From Caldifarciminota bacterium UBA3073 (GTDB lineage Bacteria; Hydrothermota; UBA3073), in NCBI GenBank assembly GCA_002366725.1, contig DFBT01000038.1:1-7224 (forward strand): a stretch of 7,224 nucleotides of DNA, in the 5' to 3' direction. The translations under genes were made by a program, and so were the position numbers. Below the pieces are notes generated by a model. The model was given only the letters and a program-made list of their open reading frames with translations. It ran no database searches and was not told where the DNA came from. Of this stretch, positions 1-5,396 are shown piece after piece (positions within the stretch are counted from its first letter, which is position 1; each line of letters begins with the position of its first letter).

Positions 1-8
1 CAAAAATT

Positions 9-27
9 CTCTGAGCCCTCTGCGGTT
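9..27. repeat. Dispersed CTCTG-type repeat, two units
   Basis: Two back-to-back units, CTCTGAGCC and CTCTGCGGTT, followed by an A-rich stretch. The same two-unit architecture recurs at 326-373 (split by a palindrome) and as a single unit at 4878-4894. I recognise this as a variant of short repeats common between genes in many metagenome-derived genomes; that is from memory and was not searched. Confidence 0.5.
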
Positions 28-29
28 TA

Positions 30-61
30 AAAGATAGGATAAAAAGATTGGTCCTATCTTT
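30..61. repeat. 10-bp inverted repeat
   Basis: AAAGATAGGA (30-39) and TCCTATCTTT (52-61) are perfect reverse complements separated by 12 bases. The transcript could form a stem-loop. The + strand arm ends in TTT, but the run is too short for a convincing intrinsic terminator. It could mark the end of a gene lying before the window, which cannot be seen. Confidence 0.5.
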
Positions 62-246
62 ACGGTTCCGTATCCATTCCATACAGATCCTTTGGAACGG
101 GTCTTGAGATAAAGTAAATTTTTCAAATAAGAAAATAGTCTTTTAAGAGTCTCGTACAAGTCCCTGTTGAATAAGTTCTTTTAAAATAAAAATTCTCGAC
201 CAGGTCTCTGTCCATATGGATCTTGAGATAGATAAGAGGTCATTCA

Positions 247-275
247 CCCCGTTAGATAGTAAACATCTAACGGGG
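247..275. repeat. Perfect 11-bp hairpin, ATCTAACGGGG type
   Basis: CCCCGTTAGAT (247-257) pairs perfectly with ATCTAACGGGG (265-275) around a 7-base loop, AGTAAAC. No T-run follows on either strand, so an intrinsic terminator is unlikely. The sequence resembles palindromes that I recall being scattered between genes in candidate-phylum genomes. The last four bases of the 3' arm (GGGG, 272-275) are also the first G-run of the adjacent G-rich motif. Confidence 0.75.
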
Positions 276-289
276 CAGGGAGGGGAGGG
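272..289 (+). other. Potential G-quadruplex motif
   Basis: GGGGCAGGGAGGGGAGGG contains four runs of three or more G separated by loops of 2, 1 and 1 bases, which fits the standard G-quadruplex pattern with very short loops. It lies 115 bases before the start of the phosphoesterase gene. Its first G-run is shared with the hairpin at 247-275, so the two structures should exclude each other. Formation in the cell is inferred only. Confidence 0.55.
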
Positions 290-325
290 ATGAAAATCTC
301 CTGCGATTCTTTATTATTCTTTAAT

Positions 326-373
326 CCTCTGTGTTCCCTGCCTACCGGCAGGCAGGTCTGTGGTTATGTTTTT
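326..373. repeat. CTCTGTG repeat split by a 20-base palindrome
   Basis: CCTCTGTGTTC (326-336) and TCTGTGGTTATGTTTTT (357-373) join into a continuous two-unit repeat when the intervening 20 bases are removed. Those bases, CCTGCCTACCGGCAGGCAGG (337-356), form a near-perfect palindrome: 7-bp arms CCTGCCT/AGGCAGG around ACCGGC. I recognise the palindrome as a type widespread in candidate-phylum genomes, where chance translation gives LPTGRQ-like peptides. The composite ends about 20 bases before the ribosome-binding site of the gene at 405. Confidence 0.75.
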
Positions 374-394
374 GACAATACCTTACATCTAAAA

Positions 395-400
395 GGGAGG
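395..400 (+). promoter_or_regulatory. Ribosome-binding site of the phosphoesterase gene
   Basis: GGGAGG lies four bases before the ATG at 405. It fixes this start and is the clearest Shine-Dalgarno sequence in the window. Confidence 0.75.
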
Positions 401-404
401 TTAT

Positions 405-1580
405 ATGCGTGTGTTACCAAAGAGATGTCTTCTTCTGTTGCTCGTGGCGGTTGCCGCCTTCTCCTACACGAAACACGAGGTGACATTTACCTATGAAGAC
501 GAGTCCGCCGGGACAGTCAATCTCGTCGGAACTATGAATGGCTGGAACAGGACCGCCACGCCGTTTACAAAAAAGAATGGAAAATTTGAGGTCACGGTCG
601 AACTCCATCCGGGTGAATACGAATACAAGTTCCTCATAGACGGGAAGAAGTGGATAACCGATCCGAGTAACGAACTGATATGCCACGGCAGGTACGATAA
701 TTCGCTGCTCATCGTCGGGAGTGAGGAGGAGATAGAAGAAGTAAAGGGAGAAATAAGGGAGAGGGCGAGACTCGTCACGAAAATAGATAGACTAAAAACA
801 GGTAAGACACCGTTCAGATTCGCGGCGCTCGGCGATAACAGGGGCAATGCGAAGATTTATAGAACTCTGCTCGACAAGATCTCCACATTTAAGCCCGACT
901 TCGCGGTGAACACGGGAGACCTCATCACCAATTCTGGACATCTATACCAGTGGGAGGAGTTCATAGATTGGTCATCTGGCTATGATTTTCCCATTCTTCC
1001 CGTTGTGGGGAATCACGATGTGGATAACGCAAGGTCCGAAAAGATGTACAGGGACATTTTCAGCCTTCCTGGCGAGGAGGTGTATTACTCATTTACCTAT
1101 GGCAATTCGCAGTTCATAGTGCTGGATTCGGAGATTCCCGGAGAGATCGGCAGTATAACGGGCGAACAACTCGAATGGCTGAGACAGACCCTGATGAACT
1201 CCTCACCCGCTCACAGGTTCGTCTTTTTCCACAGGCCAATGTACGCCGATTCTCTAATAGGTAGACACTTCGGAAGCTGTCTTGACAGATATCCACAGGA
1301 GAGGGACACCCTGTTGGCACTTCTCAAGAGGTATAATGTAGATATTGTGTTCGTGGGGCACGAGCACCTCTTCAGAAAGTCTATATACGACGGGGTCATG
1401 CAGATCATCACCGGCGGTGCGGGCGCCCCACTCTATGCGGAAGAAAAAAATGGCGGTTTCTATCACTTCATCCTCGTGGATGCCGAGGGGAAAAAGATAG
1501 AGGGTACGCTGTATAAACTGAAGGATGAAAACTTCACGGCGTTTCCAATATTCTCCCTCCCGGCTGAAGCTGAGGAGTGA
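405..1580 (+). CDS. Secreted calcineurin-like metallophosphoesterase with N-terminal CBM48-like domain
   Basis: A 391-residue exported phosphoesterase. Residues 1-20 form a signal peptide: basic start, then a Leu/Val/Ala core. Residues 25-105 match the AMPK/isoamylase-type glycogen-binding (CBM48, E-set) fold, with NGW at 45-47 and the typical GEYEYKFLIDG strand at 70-80. Residues 137-340 are the binuclear-metal phosphoesterase domain: GDNRG (143-147), GD (171-172), GNHD (202-205), FHRP (His276) and GHEH (318-321). Motif I has Arg146 where many members have His, a variation I recall from the COG1409-type branch. Family knowledge suggests hydrolysis of a phosphate ester or diester outside the cytoplasm; the substrate is unknown. 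The CBM-like domain hints at a glycan or phosphorylated-sugar target, or may simply be structural. A good Shine-Dalgarno (395-400) supports the start. The gene seems monocistronic, since a new promoter lies after it. Confidence 0.9.
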   Translation: MRVLPKRCLLLLLVAVAAFSYTKHEVTFTYEDESAGTVNLVGTMNGWNRTATPFTKKNGKFEVTVELHPGEYEYKFLIDGKKWITDPSNELICHGRYDNSLLIVGSEEEIEEVKGEIRERARLVTKIDRLKTGKTPFRFAALGDNRGNAKIYRTLLDKISTFKPDFAVNTGDLITNSGHLYQWEEFIDWSSGYDFPILPVVGNHDVDNARSEKMYRDIFSLPGEEVYYSFTYGNSQFIVLDSEIPGEIGSITGEQLEWLRQTLMNSSPAHRFVFFHRPMYADSLIGRHFGSCLDRYPQERDTLLALLKRYNVDIVFVGHEHLFRKSIYDGVMQIITGGAGAPLYAEEKNGGFYHFILVDAEGKKIEGTLYKLKDENFTAFPIFSLPAEAEE

Positions 1581-1626
1581 AAGGGGAAGATAGAAAGGAT
1601 AGCGGGTAGATACTCACAATAAAAAC

Positions 1627-1655
1627 TTGCAAAGCTCAAAAAGTTATGGTATAAT
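1627..1655 (+). promoter_or_regulatory. Sigma70-type promoter with extended -10
   Basis: TTGCAA (1627-1632) and a perfect TATAAT (1650-1655) are separated by 17 bases. TGG directly before TATAAT gives the TGN extended -10. Transcription would start near 1662, leaving a leader of about 120 bases before the ATG at 1781. This is the best promoter match in the window and probably drives the 1781/2890 gene pair. Confidence 0.75.
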
Positions 1656-1697
1656 GTATCATAATCGCATTACAGGCATATTGGAATTTATTTTATC

Positions 1698-1729
1698 GCA
1701 GTAGCAAGCTACTGCACTCCGTATGGAGT
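1698..1729. repeat. Two adjacent small hairpins in the leader
   Basis: GCAGTAGC (1698-1705) and GCTACTGC (1708-1715) are perfect reverse complements two bases apart. They are followed at once by ACTCC/GGAGT (1716-1720 and 1725-1729) with a 4-base loop. Both lie inside the predicted transcript leader of the gene at 1781. They may belong to one composite dispersed repeat together with the palindrome at 1736-1771. Confidence 0.6.
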
Positions 1730-1735
1730 TGGTTC

Positions 1736-1771
1736 GTCACCCTGTCCGAAGGATCCGATGGAAAGGGTGAC
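1736..1771. repeat. 36-base imperfect palindrome just before the gene start
   Basis: GTCACCCT (1736-1743) pairs with AGGGTGAC (1764-1771). The inner TCC/GGA blocks and a central GGATCC (1751-1756) also pair, so 14 of 18 positions match, and one mismatch is a G-U pair in RNA. The palindrome ends nine bases before the ATG at 1781. Its 3' arm contains the only Shine-Dalgarno-like bases (AAAGGG, 1762-1767), so the folded transcript could hide them. A regulatory role is inferred; it may be only a dispersed repeat. Confidence 0.6.
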
Positions 1772-1780
1772 CGACAAATT

Positions 1781-2911
1781 ATGTATAGACTTTTCGCCAA
1801 AATAAAGGAGATGAAGAAGGCGGGTGTAAGGGGGGATGGGAACTTTCGGGTTTACACCTTCTCGCTCAAGGTGAGGATAAAGGGTATCATTCCAAAGGAC
1901 CCAAAACCACCCACCCATATAAAGGGCAAGACCCTGTGGATTACCCGCGAGTATCCCCATCCATTTGAACCGAAACCCGGAGACGAGCTCGTGTTATCCC
2001 CCGATGAGCTGCACAATATCCTCCCCGATGCATCGGGAGATATTTATCGGGAGGGTTTCAAGGAAATAGTGCTCAAAAACGAGTGGATGTCGGTCACGAT
2101 CTACCCGCACCTCGGTGCGAGGCTCGGTTCTCTCGTGTACAAAGGAAGGGATTACTTCGCCCGGGTACTCGAATACTGCAAAAAGGGGTGGGCTATTACG
2201 GGTGGAATATTTGACCTCATCGATGATGATTTTCCCGGGACCCTCTGGAATGGGGAATTCAAGGAGCAAAAAACATCTGTAAGACACTGCACACTCAGAT
2301 ACGATAAGAAGGGACTTGAGATAGTGAAGAATTTTTCGCTACATCGCGCCCTCCCGCTACTCACGGAAATAACGAGGATAACGGTAAAAAGAAAGAAGGA
2401 TATTGTATACTCCAAATGTATGCCGGTCAATATAAAAAACCCTAAAACCACCCTCTTTGTGCCAACGGAGGAGAAACTTGAACACAGGATTTATCAGAAG
2501 ACCCTTACATTCAACCCCTGGCATCCATTTGACTTCTATGGGTTAAAGCTCGGCTCATTCCTTGTTGGGGATAATAAAGGGGGTCTCTTATATGCCGCCG
2601 CACCAGAAAAAACGAAGTTTCTGAGGGCACGATACTCCCTCGCGAGTTATAAAATCTACCCTGTTGCAGGGAGAAAGGAACTCAAGAAGGGAGAATCCTT
2701 TACCCACGGATGTATCTACGCAGTTGGGGATGAATACAGAGTCACGAACGAATCGATAACATTAAGGGCAAATATTCCCCATAAATCTATCTTTTTAGTC
2801 AGGGGCACCGCTAAATTTGATGGCAGGGGACAATGGAATGATGCAGACATCCAGCTTAAACCCCTCGAAATAGAGGAAGTTGGAAAATTATGGGTATGTT
2901 TAAACCAGTAA
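1781..2911 (+). CDS. Galactose-mutarotase-fold protein of unknown function
   Basis: A 376-residue protein with no signal peptide, so probably cytoplasmic. From about residue 93 it reads like the beta-sandwich superfamily of aldose 1-epimerases and related sugar-binding proteins: the start FKEIVLKNEWMSVTIYPHLG (93-112), then GARLGSLVYKGRDYF, matches the opening strands of that fold. A GG-x-F-DLIDDDFPG segment (141-153) and many alternating hydrophobic strands follow. I do not see a confident catalytic His/Glu pair, so mutarotase activity is not claimed. Residues 1-92 are a basic, proline-rich segment I do not recognise. The ATG at 1781 has no clear Shine-Dalgarno. An ATG at 1811 follows AAGGAG directly, with no spacing, and is a poorer choice. 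The 3' end overlaps the next gene by 22 bases, implying co-translation and a shared pathway. Confidence 0.65.
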   Translation: MYRLFAKIKEMKKAGVRGDGNFRVYTFSLKVRIKGIIPKDPKPPTHIKGKTLWITREYPHPFEPKPGDELVLSPDELHNILPDASGDIYREGFKEIVLKNEWMSVTIYPHLGARLGSLVYKGRDYFARVLEYCKKGWAITGGIFDLIDDDFPGTLWNGEFKEQKTSVRHCTLRYDKKGLEIVKNFSLHRALPLLTEITRITVKRKKDIVYSKCMPVNIKNPKTTLFVPTEEKLEHRIYQKTLTFNPWHPFDFYGLKLGSFLVGDNKGGLLYAAAPEKTKFLRARYSLASYKIYPVAGRKELKKGESFTHGCIYAVGDEYRVTNESITLRANIPHKSIFLVRGTAKFDGRGQWNDADIQLKPLEIEEVGKLWVCLNQ

Positions 2912-4113
2912 CATTCGGATACGAGTGGGAGACGCTCGTCTTGAAGCCCGACCTCTCCCTCACAGAAAACAGGGATGTCGAGTGGCTTGCCAGACGCATA
3001 CGCAACAAGTTTCCCTGGTCAAGAACGGGTACCGACTATCTTGGGTGGGGGAGGGAAGGAAGGCTGCTTGAGATAAGGTCGGGAATACTTGAATCTTACA
3101 CACAGCTCGTGGAAGAGACACACCACCAGCTCGATGAGATAAGAAAAGTGTGCAGGGATAAGGGCTGGGTATTTCTTCCGATTGGCTCACACCCGGTAAT
3201 AGGAAATGCCGTTGGATTGCATGTCCACACGGGAAGCATCTATGACTTTCCCGTTGCAACGGGAATAGCAGATGTACTTATTAAGTATGCCCCCTGTTTC
3301 GCCGCGCTCGCCTCAAACTCACCTATCTGGGGGAGAAATCTAAAACGAGAGTTCAAAAGCTACAGGGTGATGCGGTACGCAGATTACGATTCAACCGTGA
3401 GAAGGATCACGAGACCGGATGTGGCACAGTTTGTCTGGGGAGATGATGTATGTGTCAAAACGGATATTCACTCCACGATAGAGCTACGAATTGGGGACTC
3501 CGCCTCATCAGAGGAGTTTGTAAACCAATATGTTGCATTTGTGATCGCATTTGTCGTTGGATTTCTAAAAAAGAACACCCAAAGGTTTAGTAAAAATCTA
3601 TATTTAGAATACATAGAAAATCGATTCAGGGCGGCACGATATGGGCTACAGGCGAGATTCGCCTGGGACGGAGAGGAGAGAGATGTTGTGGATATACTGT
3701 GGGATATGATGGATACGGCTGAGTTCAAAGCTATAGGCTGCAGTGGATTGGGGCTGATAGAGGAAATGCTCCGAAAGCACCAGACCCAGGCGGATTTTTG
3801 TCTTTTCATACATAAATTCCGCGATGATGTTTTCGAACTCACAAGGGAGCTGGGAAACCTTTCGGAAAGAGGGAACGCCTTCTACGATTATCTGAGTGAT
3901 GCCCCGAAGCTACCGTCATTAGAACCCTTGAAGATAGATGACTTCATACTCTCATCCATAACTAAGGAGACGCCGATTTCGTATATATATGAACTGCTGA
4001 ACCTCCCATACGGTGTGCTCACGGAGAGGCTCGAGAAATTCATTGAGCGGGGGAAGATAGTGCGGGAGAGGACACCCGAGTACGGTGAGAGATATACGAG
4101 GACTGATGTGTAA
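2890..4113 (+). CDS. GCS2-type carboxylate-amine ligase with C-terminal winged-helix-like domain
   Basis: A 407-residue protein of the glutamate-cysteine ligase GCS2/YbdK family, which joins a carboxylate (classically the glutamate gamma-carboxyl) to an amine using ATP. Family signatures, in order: FGYEWE with E12 and E14, LEIRSG (60-65), the helix to GSHP (99-102), LHVHTGS (110-116), ASNSPIWG (141-148), SYR (157-159), STIELRIGD (195-203) and ENRFRAARYGLQA (243-255). The usual catalytic core ends near residue 345. The remaining part, about 354-405, looks like a winged helix: ISYIYELLNLPYGVLTERLE, then KFIERGKIVRE and a charged YGERYTRT wing. That would be an unusual fusion. Whether the substrate is cysteine, another amino acid or an amino sugar cannot be told. 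GAGGAAG (2873-2879), 10 bases upstream, supports ATG 2890; ATG 2896 is an alternative. The start lies inside the preceding gene, so translation is probably coupled. Confidence 0.8.
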   Translation: MGMFKPVTFGYEWETLVLKPDLSLTENRDVEWLARRIRNKFPWSRTGTDYLGWGREGRLLEIRSGILESYTQLVEETHHQLDEIRKVCRDKGWVFLPIGSHPVIGNAVGLHVHTGSIYDFPVATGIADVLIKYAPCFAALASNSPIWGRNLKREFKSYRVMRYADYDSTVRRITRPDVAQFVWGDDVCVKTDIHSTIELRIGDSASSEEFVNQYVAFVIAFVVGFLKKNTQRFSKNLYLEYIENRFRAARYGLQARFAWDGEERDVVDILWDMMDTAEFKAIGCSGLGLIEEMLRKHQTQADFCLFIHKFRDDVFELTRELGNLSERGNAFYDYLSDAPKLPSLEPLKIDDFILSSITKETPISYIYELLNLPYGVLTERLEKFIERGKIVRERTPEYGERYTRTDV

Positions 4114-4123
4114 AAAAGAATTA

Positions 4124-4204
4124 GACGCAAATGAACGCAGATATATCAAGGAAATATCTCTTTGATACAAAATAATCGGCGTGCATCGGCGTCAATCTGC
4201 GTCC
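4124..4204. repeat. Inverted array of 10-base ATCTGCGT-type repeats
   Basis: On the right, three consecutive 10-base units, ATCGGCGTGC, ATCGGCGTCA and ATCTGCGTCC, fill 4175-4204. On the left, GACGCAAATGAACGCAGAT (4124-4142) is the same motif in reverse orientation: its complement matches 15 of 19 bases of 4175-4193. The 32 bases between contain a smaller inverted repeat (AGATAT 4139-4144 with ATATCT 4154-4159). The element fills nearly the whole gap between the ligase and recX. It resembles intergenic repeats I recall from many metagenomic genomes. Confidence 0.7.
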
Positions 4205-4218
4205 CAAAAAATCAGAGT

Positions 4219-4845
4219 ATGCGGATAACCAAGGTAAAAAAGGGGAAGAAGAGATACAATATATACATCAACAATGAGTTCTCACTCGCGGTGGGTGAGG
4301 AGACGCTCCTTAAAATGGACATATACGAGGGAAAGGGGGTTGAAGAGGGGGAACTCGAAAAGATCAGAGAGTTCGAAGAGAATGTACGGGCAAAGGATTA
4401 CGCACTCAACCTTCTCTCTTACAGACCGAGGACGAGAAGGGAACTCCTTCGCAGACTTAAGAAGAAAAAATTTGCTCCCGATGTGGCAGAGGAAAGTGTC
4501 TCCAGATTGGAACGGAGCGGACTTGTAAACGATTACGATTTCACAATCTACTTCCTTGAGACCTTCAAGGATAGAAGGGGCATCTACAGATTGAAAAATG
4601 ACCTCTTCAGGCTCGGGGTGGACGGGGACACCATCGACAGGGCGCTTGCCGATGTATCGATCGATGAAAGAGAGACGGCAAGAAAGCTCATTGACAGATG
4701 GTTACGCACCCACAGGACGAGGGACGAGAAGACGAGAAGGAGACTCGTAAATTACCTCGCCCAGAGGGGAATATCCTGGAGCACAATATCGGATTTACAC
4801 GATTACATAAAAACCCGGGCCGCCGATAACCGAAGCACAAATTGA
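4219..4845 (+). CDS. recX: Regulatory protein RecX
   Basis: A 208-residue RecX, the small helical protein that binds RecA filaments and usually limits RecA recombinase and coprotease activity. The N-terminal segment (ITKVKKGKKRYNIYINNEFS, then LLKMDIYEGK) is the beta-rich lead seen in many RecX proteins. It is followed by three-helix repeats with the hallmark pattern: YALNLLSYRPRTRRELLRRL, then KFAPDVAEESVSRLERSGLV, a ND-YDFTIYFLE segment, and GIYRLKNDLFRLGVDGDTIDRAL. A further repeat fills the C-terminus. ATG 4219 was chosen over an upstream in-frame TTG (4162), because the 19 extra residues would be encoded by the 10-base repeat array and match nothing in the family. No strong Shine-Dalgarno is seen. 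recA is not in the window. No LexA-like box was recognised in the gap upstream. Confidence 0.88.
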   Translation: MRITKVKKGKKRYNIYINNEFSLAVGEETLLKMDIYEGKGVEEGELEKIREFEENVRAKDYALNLLSYRPRTRRELLRRLKKKKFAPDVAEESVSRLERSGLVNDYDFTIYFLETFKDRRGIYRLKNDLFRLGVDGDTIDRALADVSIDERETARKLIDRWLRTHRTRDEKTRRRLVNYLAQRGISWSTISDLHDYIKTRAADNRSTN

Positions 4846-4853
4846 ATTTGTGC
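4835..4853. repeat. Inverted repeat spanning the recX stop codon
   Basis: GCACAAATT (4835-4843) and AATTTGTGC (4845-4853) are perfect reverse complements around one G; the recX TGA is 4843-4845. In RNA this gives about an 8-bp stem with a TGA loop. No T-run follows, so it is a poor intrinsic terminator. Either recX ends inside a dispersed repeat, or the hairpin protects or processes the 3' end. Confidence 0.65.
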
Positions 4854-4877
4854 CTACAATCACCACCAGGGGCGTGC

Positions 4878-4894
4878 TCTGTGGTTATGTTTTT
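4878..4894 (+). repeat. Single-unit copy of the CTCTGTGG repeat
   Basis: TCTGTGGTTATGTTTTT is identical over 17 bases to 357-373 upstream of the phosphoesterase. Here it sits 21 bases before the ATG of another secreted protein. Only the second half of the two-unit repeat is recognisable; the preceding CACCAGGGGCGTG has diverged. Confidence 0.6.
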
Positions 4895-4904
4895 TTTATC
4901 ATAA

Positions 4905-4911
4905 AAGGGGG
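4905..4911 (+). promoter_or_regulatory. Ribosome-binding site of the small secreted protein
   Basis: AAGGGGG lies four bases before the ATG at 4916. Together with the signal peptide, it decides this start over an upstream in-frame GTG at 4850. Confidence 0.65.
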
Positions 4912-4915
4912 AACT

Positions 4916-5389
4916 ATGGCTATCGCGAAGAGACTGATAGGTGTATTCTGTATCGCCTCCCTTCTGGCCTCACCCGTCTTCGCCCAGGAGAAATCCGAAA
5001 TGTCACCGGCTGATGCGATGAAGGCGTTACAAATCTCCGGCAAATGGATGCAAATATGGGTGATATATGCGTATACAGTGCCGGTTCTCGAGTACAGTGA
5101 ATACCTTTACTCTGAGGAGATCGTGTCGGGTGATGATTGTGCCCGACTGGATGAGGCGGTGATAAACATAGCGGAAGTGGCTCAGAAGGTGCTGCCAAAG
5201 GTGGGGGATGCAACGCTGACGAGAGAGGGGCACGCCTGCGTAGATGCGGTCATAAAGTGGGCAAATGCCCAGGCAAATTATCACAAAACAGGAGCGGCAA
5301 AATACAAGGAGATAATTGAAGAGGCAAAGGATGAAATGGAAAAACACGGCGATAACATCGATGACTATCTCGACTCCCTGGGAAAATGA
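4916..5389 (+). CDS. Small secreted protein of unknown function
   Basis: A 157-residue protein I do not recognise. Residues 1-23 are a clear signal peptide (AIAKR, a hydrophobic core, then SPVFA) with a likely cut before QEKS. The mature part of about 134 residues is acidic and mostly helical. It has exactly two cysteines (Cys75 and Cys108) that could form one disulfide, an aromatic-rich patch at 44-66 with several Trp and Tyr, and a charged C-terminal helix (129-157). There is no lipobox, and no membrane segment apart from the signal, so a soluble periplasmic or extracellular protein is likely. An upstream in-frame GTG (4850) was rejected because the added 22 residues come from repeat DNA and would bury the signal peptide. 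The gene stands alone after recX and faces asnB tail to tail. No function is proposed. Confidence 0.75.
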   Translation: MAIAKRLIGVFCIASLLASPVFAQEKSEMSPADAMKALQISGKWMQIWVIYAYTVPVLEYSEYLYSEEIVSGDDCARLDEAVINIAEVAQKVLPKVGDATLTREGHACVDAVIKWANAQANYHKTGAAKYKEIIEEAKDEMEKHGDNIDDYLDSLGK

Positions 5390-5396
5390 GGGACGA

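Larger units (their letters stand above)
1..404. other. Repeat-rich intergenic region, no convincing gene
   Basis: No credible protein-coding gene is visible here. The first 250 bases are clearly more AT-rich than the genes that follow. The stretch contains, in order, a two-unit CTCTG-type repeat, a 10-bp inverted repeat, a pair of degenerate 20-base direct repeats (148-167 and 192-211, 15 of 20 identical), an 11-bp hairpin, a G-rich run, and a CTCTGTG repeat interrupted by a 20-base palindrome. A frame on the minus strand stays open from 180 to the window edge (60 codons) but has no ATG, so a gene remnant cannot be excluded. A small + frame starting at 290 runs through the repeats into the next gene and is judged spurious. 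Confidence 0.7.

Noticed and set aside
247..275. Hairpin as an intrinsic terminator
   Set aside because: No T-run follows on either strand, and G-rich DNA follows on the + strand.
372..377. TTGACA as a -35 box for the phosphoesterase gene
   Set aside because: At 17 bases downstream lies the GGGAGG ribosome-binding site, not a -10 box.
290..496. 68-residue + frame with a G-rich run before its ATG
   Set aside because: It crosses the palindrome and CTCTGTG repeat and overlaps the phosphoesterase start in another frame; the G-run is better read as a quadruplex motif than a ribosome-binding site.
491..847. Antisense frames within the genes, such as 118 residues here
   Set aside because: They lie opposite well-supported genes, show no domain signatures and are expected by chance.
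1698..1771. tRNA or other structured RNA gene
   Set aside because: The consecutive hairpins do not form a cloverleaf and there is no acceptor stem or CCA end.
4124..4204. CRISPR array
   Set aside because: Units are 10 bases long, contiguous or inverted, with no spacers and no cas genes nearby.
4162..4218. N-terminal extension of RecX from TTG 4162
   Set aside because: The added residues come from the 10-base repeat array and match nothing in RecX proteins; ATG 4219 begins the family's usual N-terminus.
4850..4915. N-terminal extension of the small secreted protein from GTG 4850
   Set aside because: It would be encoded by repeat DNA and would place 22 residues before a perfect signal peptide that has its own ribosome-binding site.
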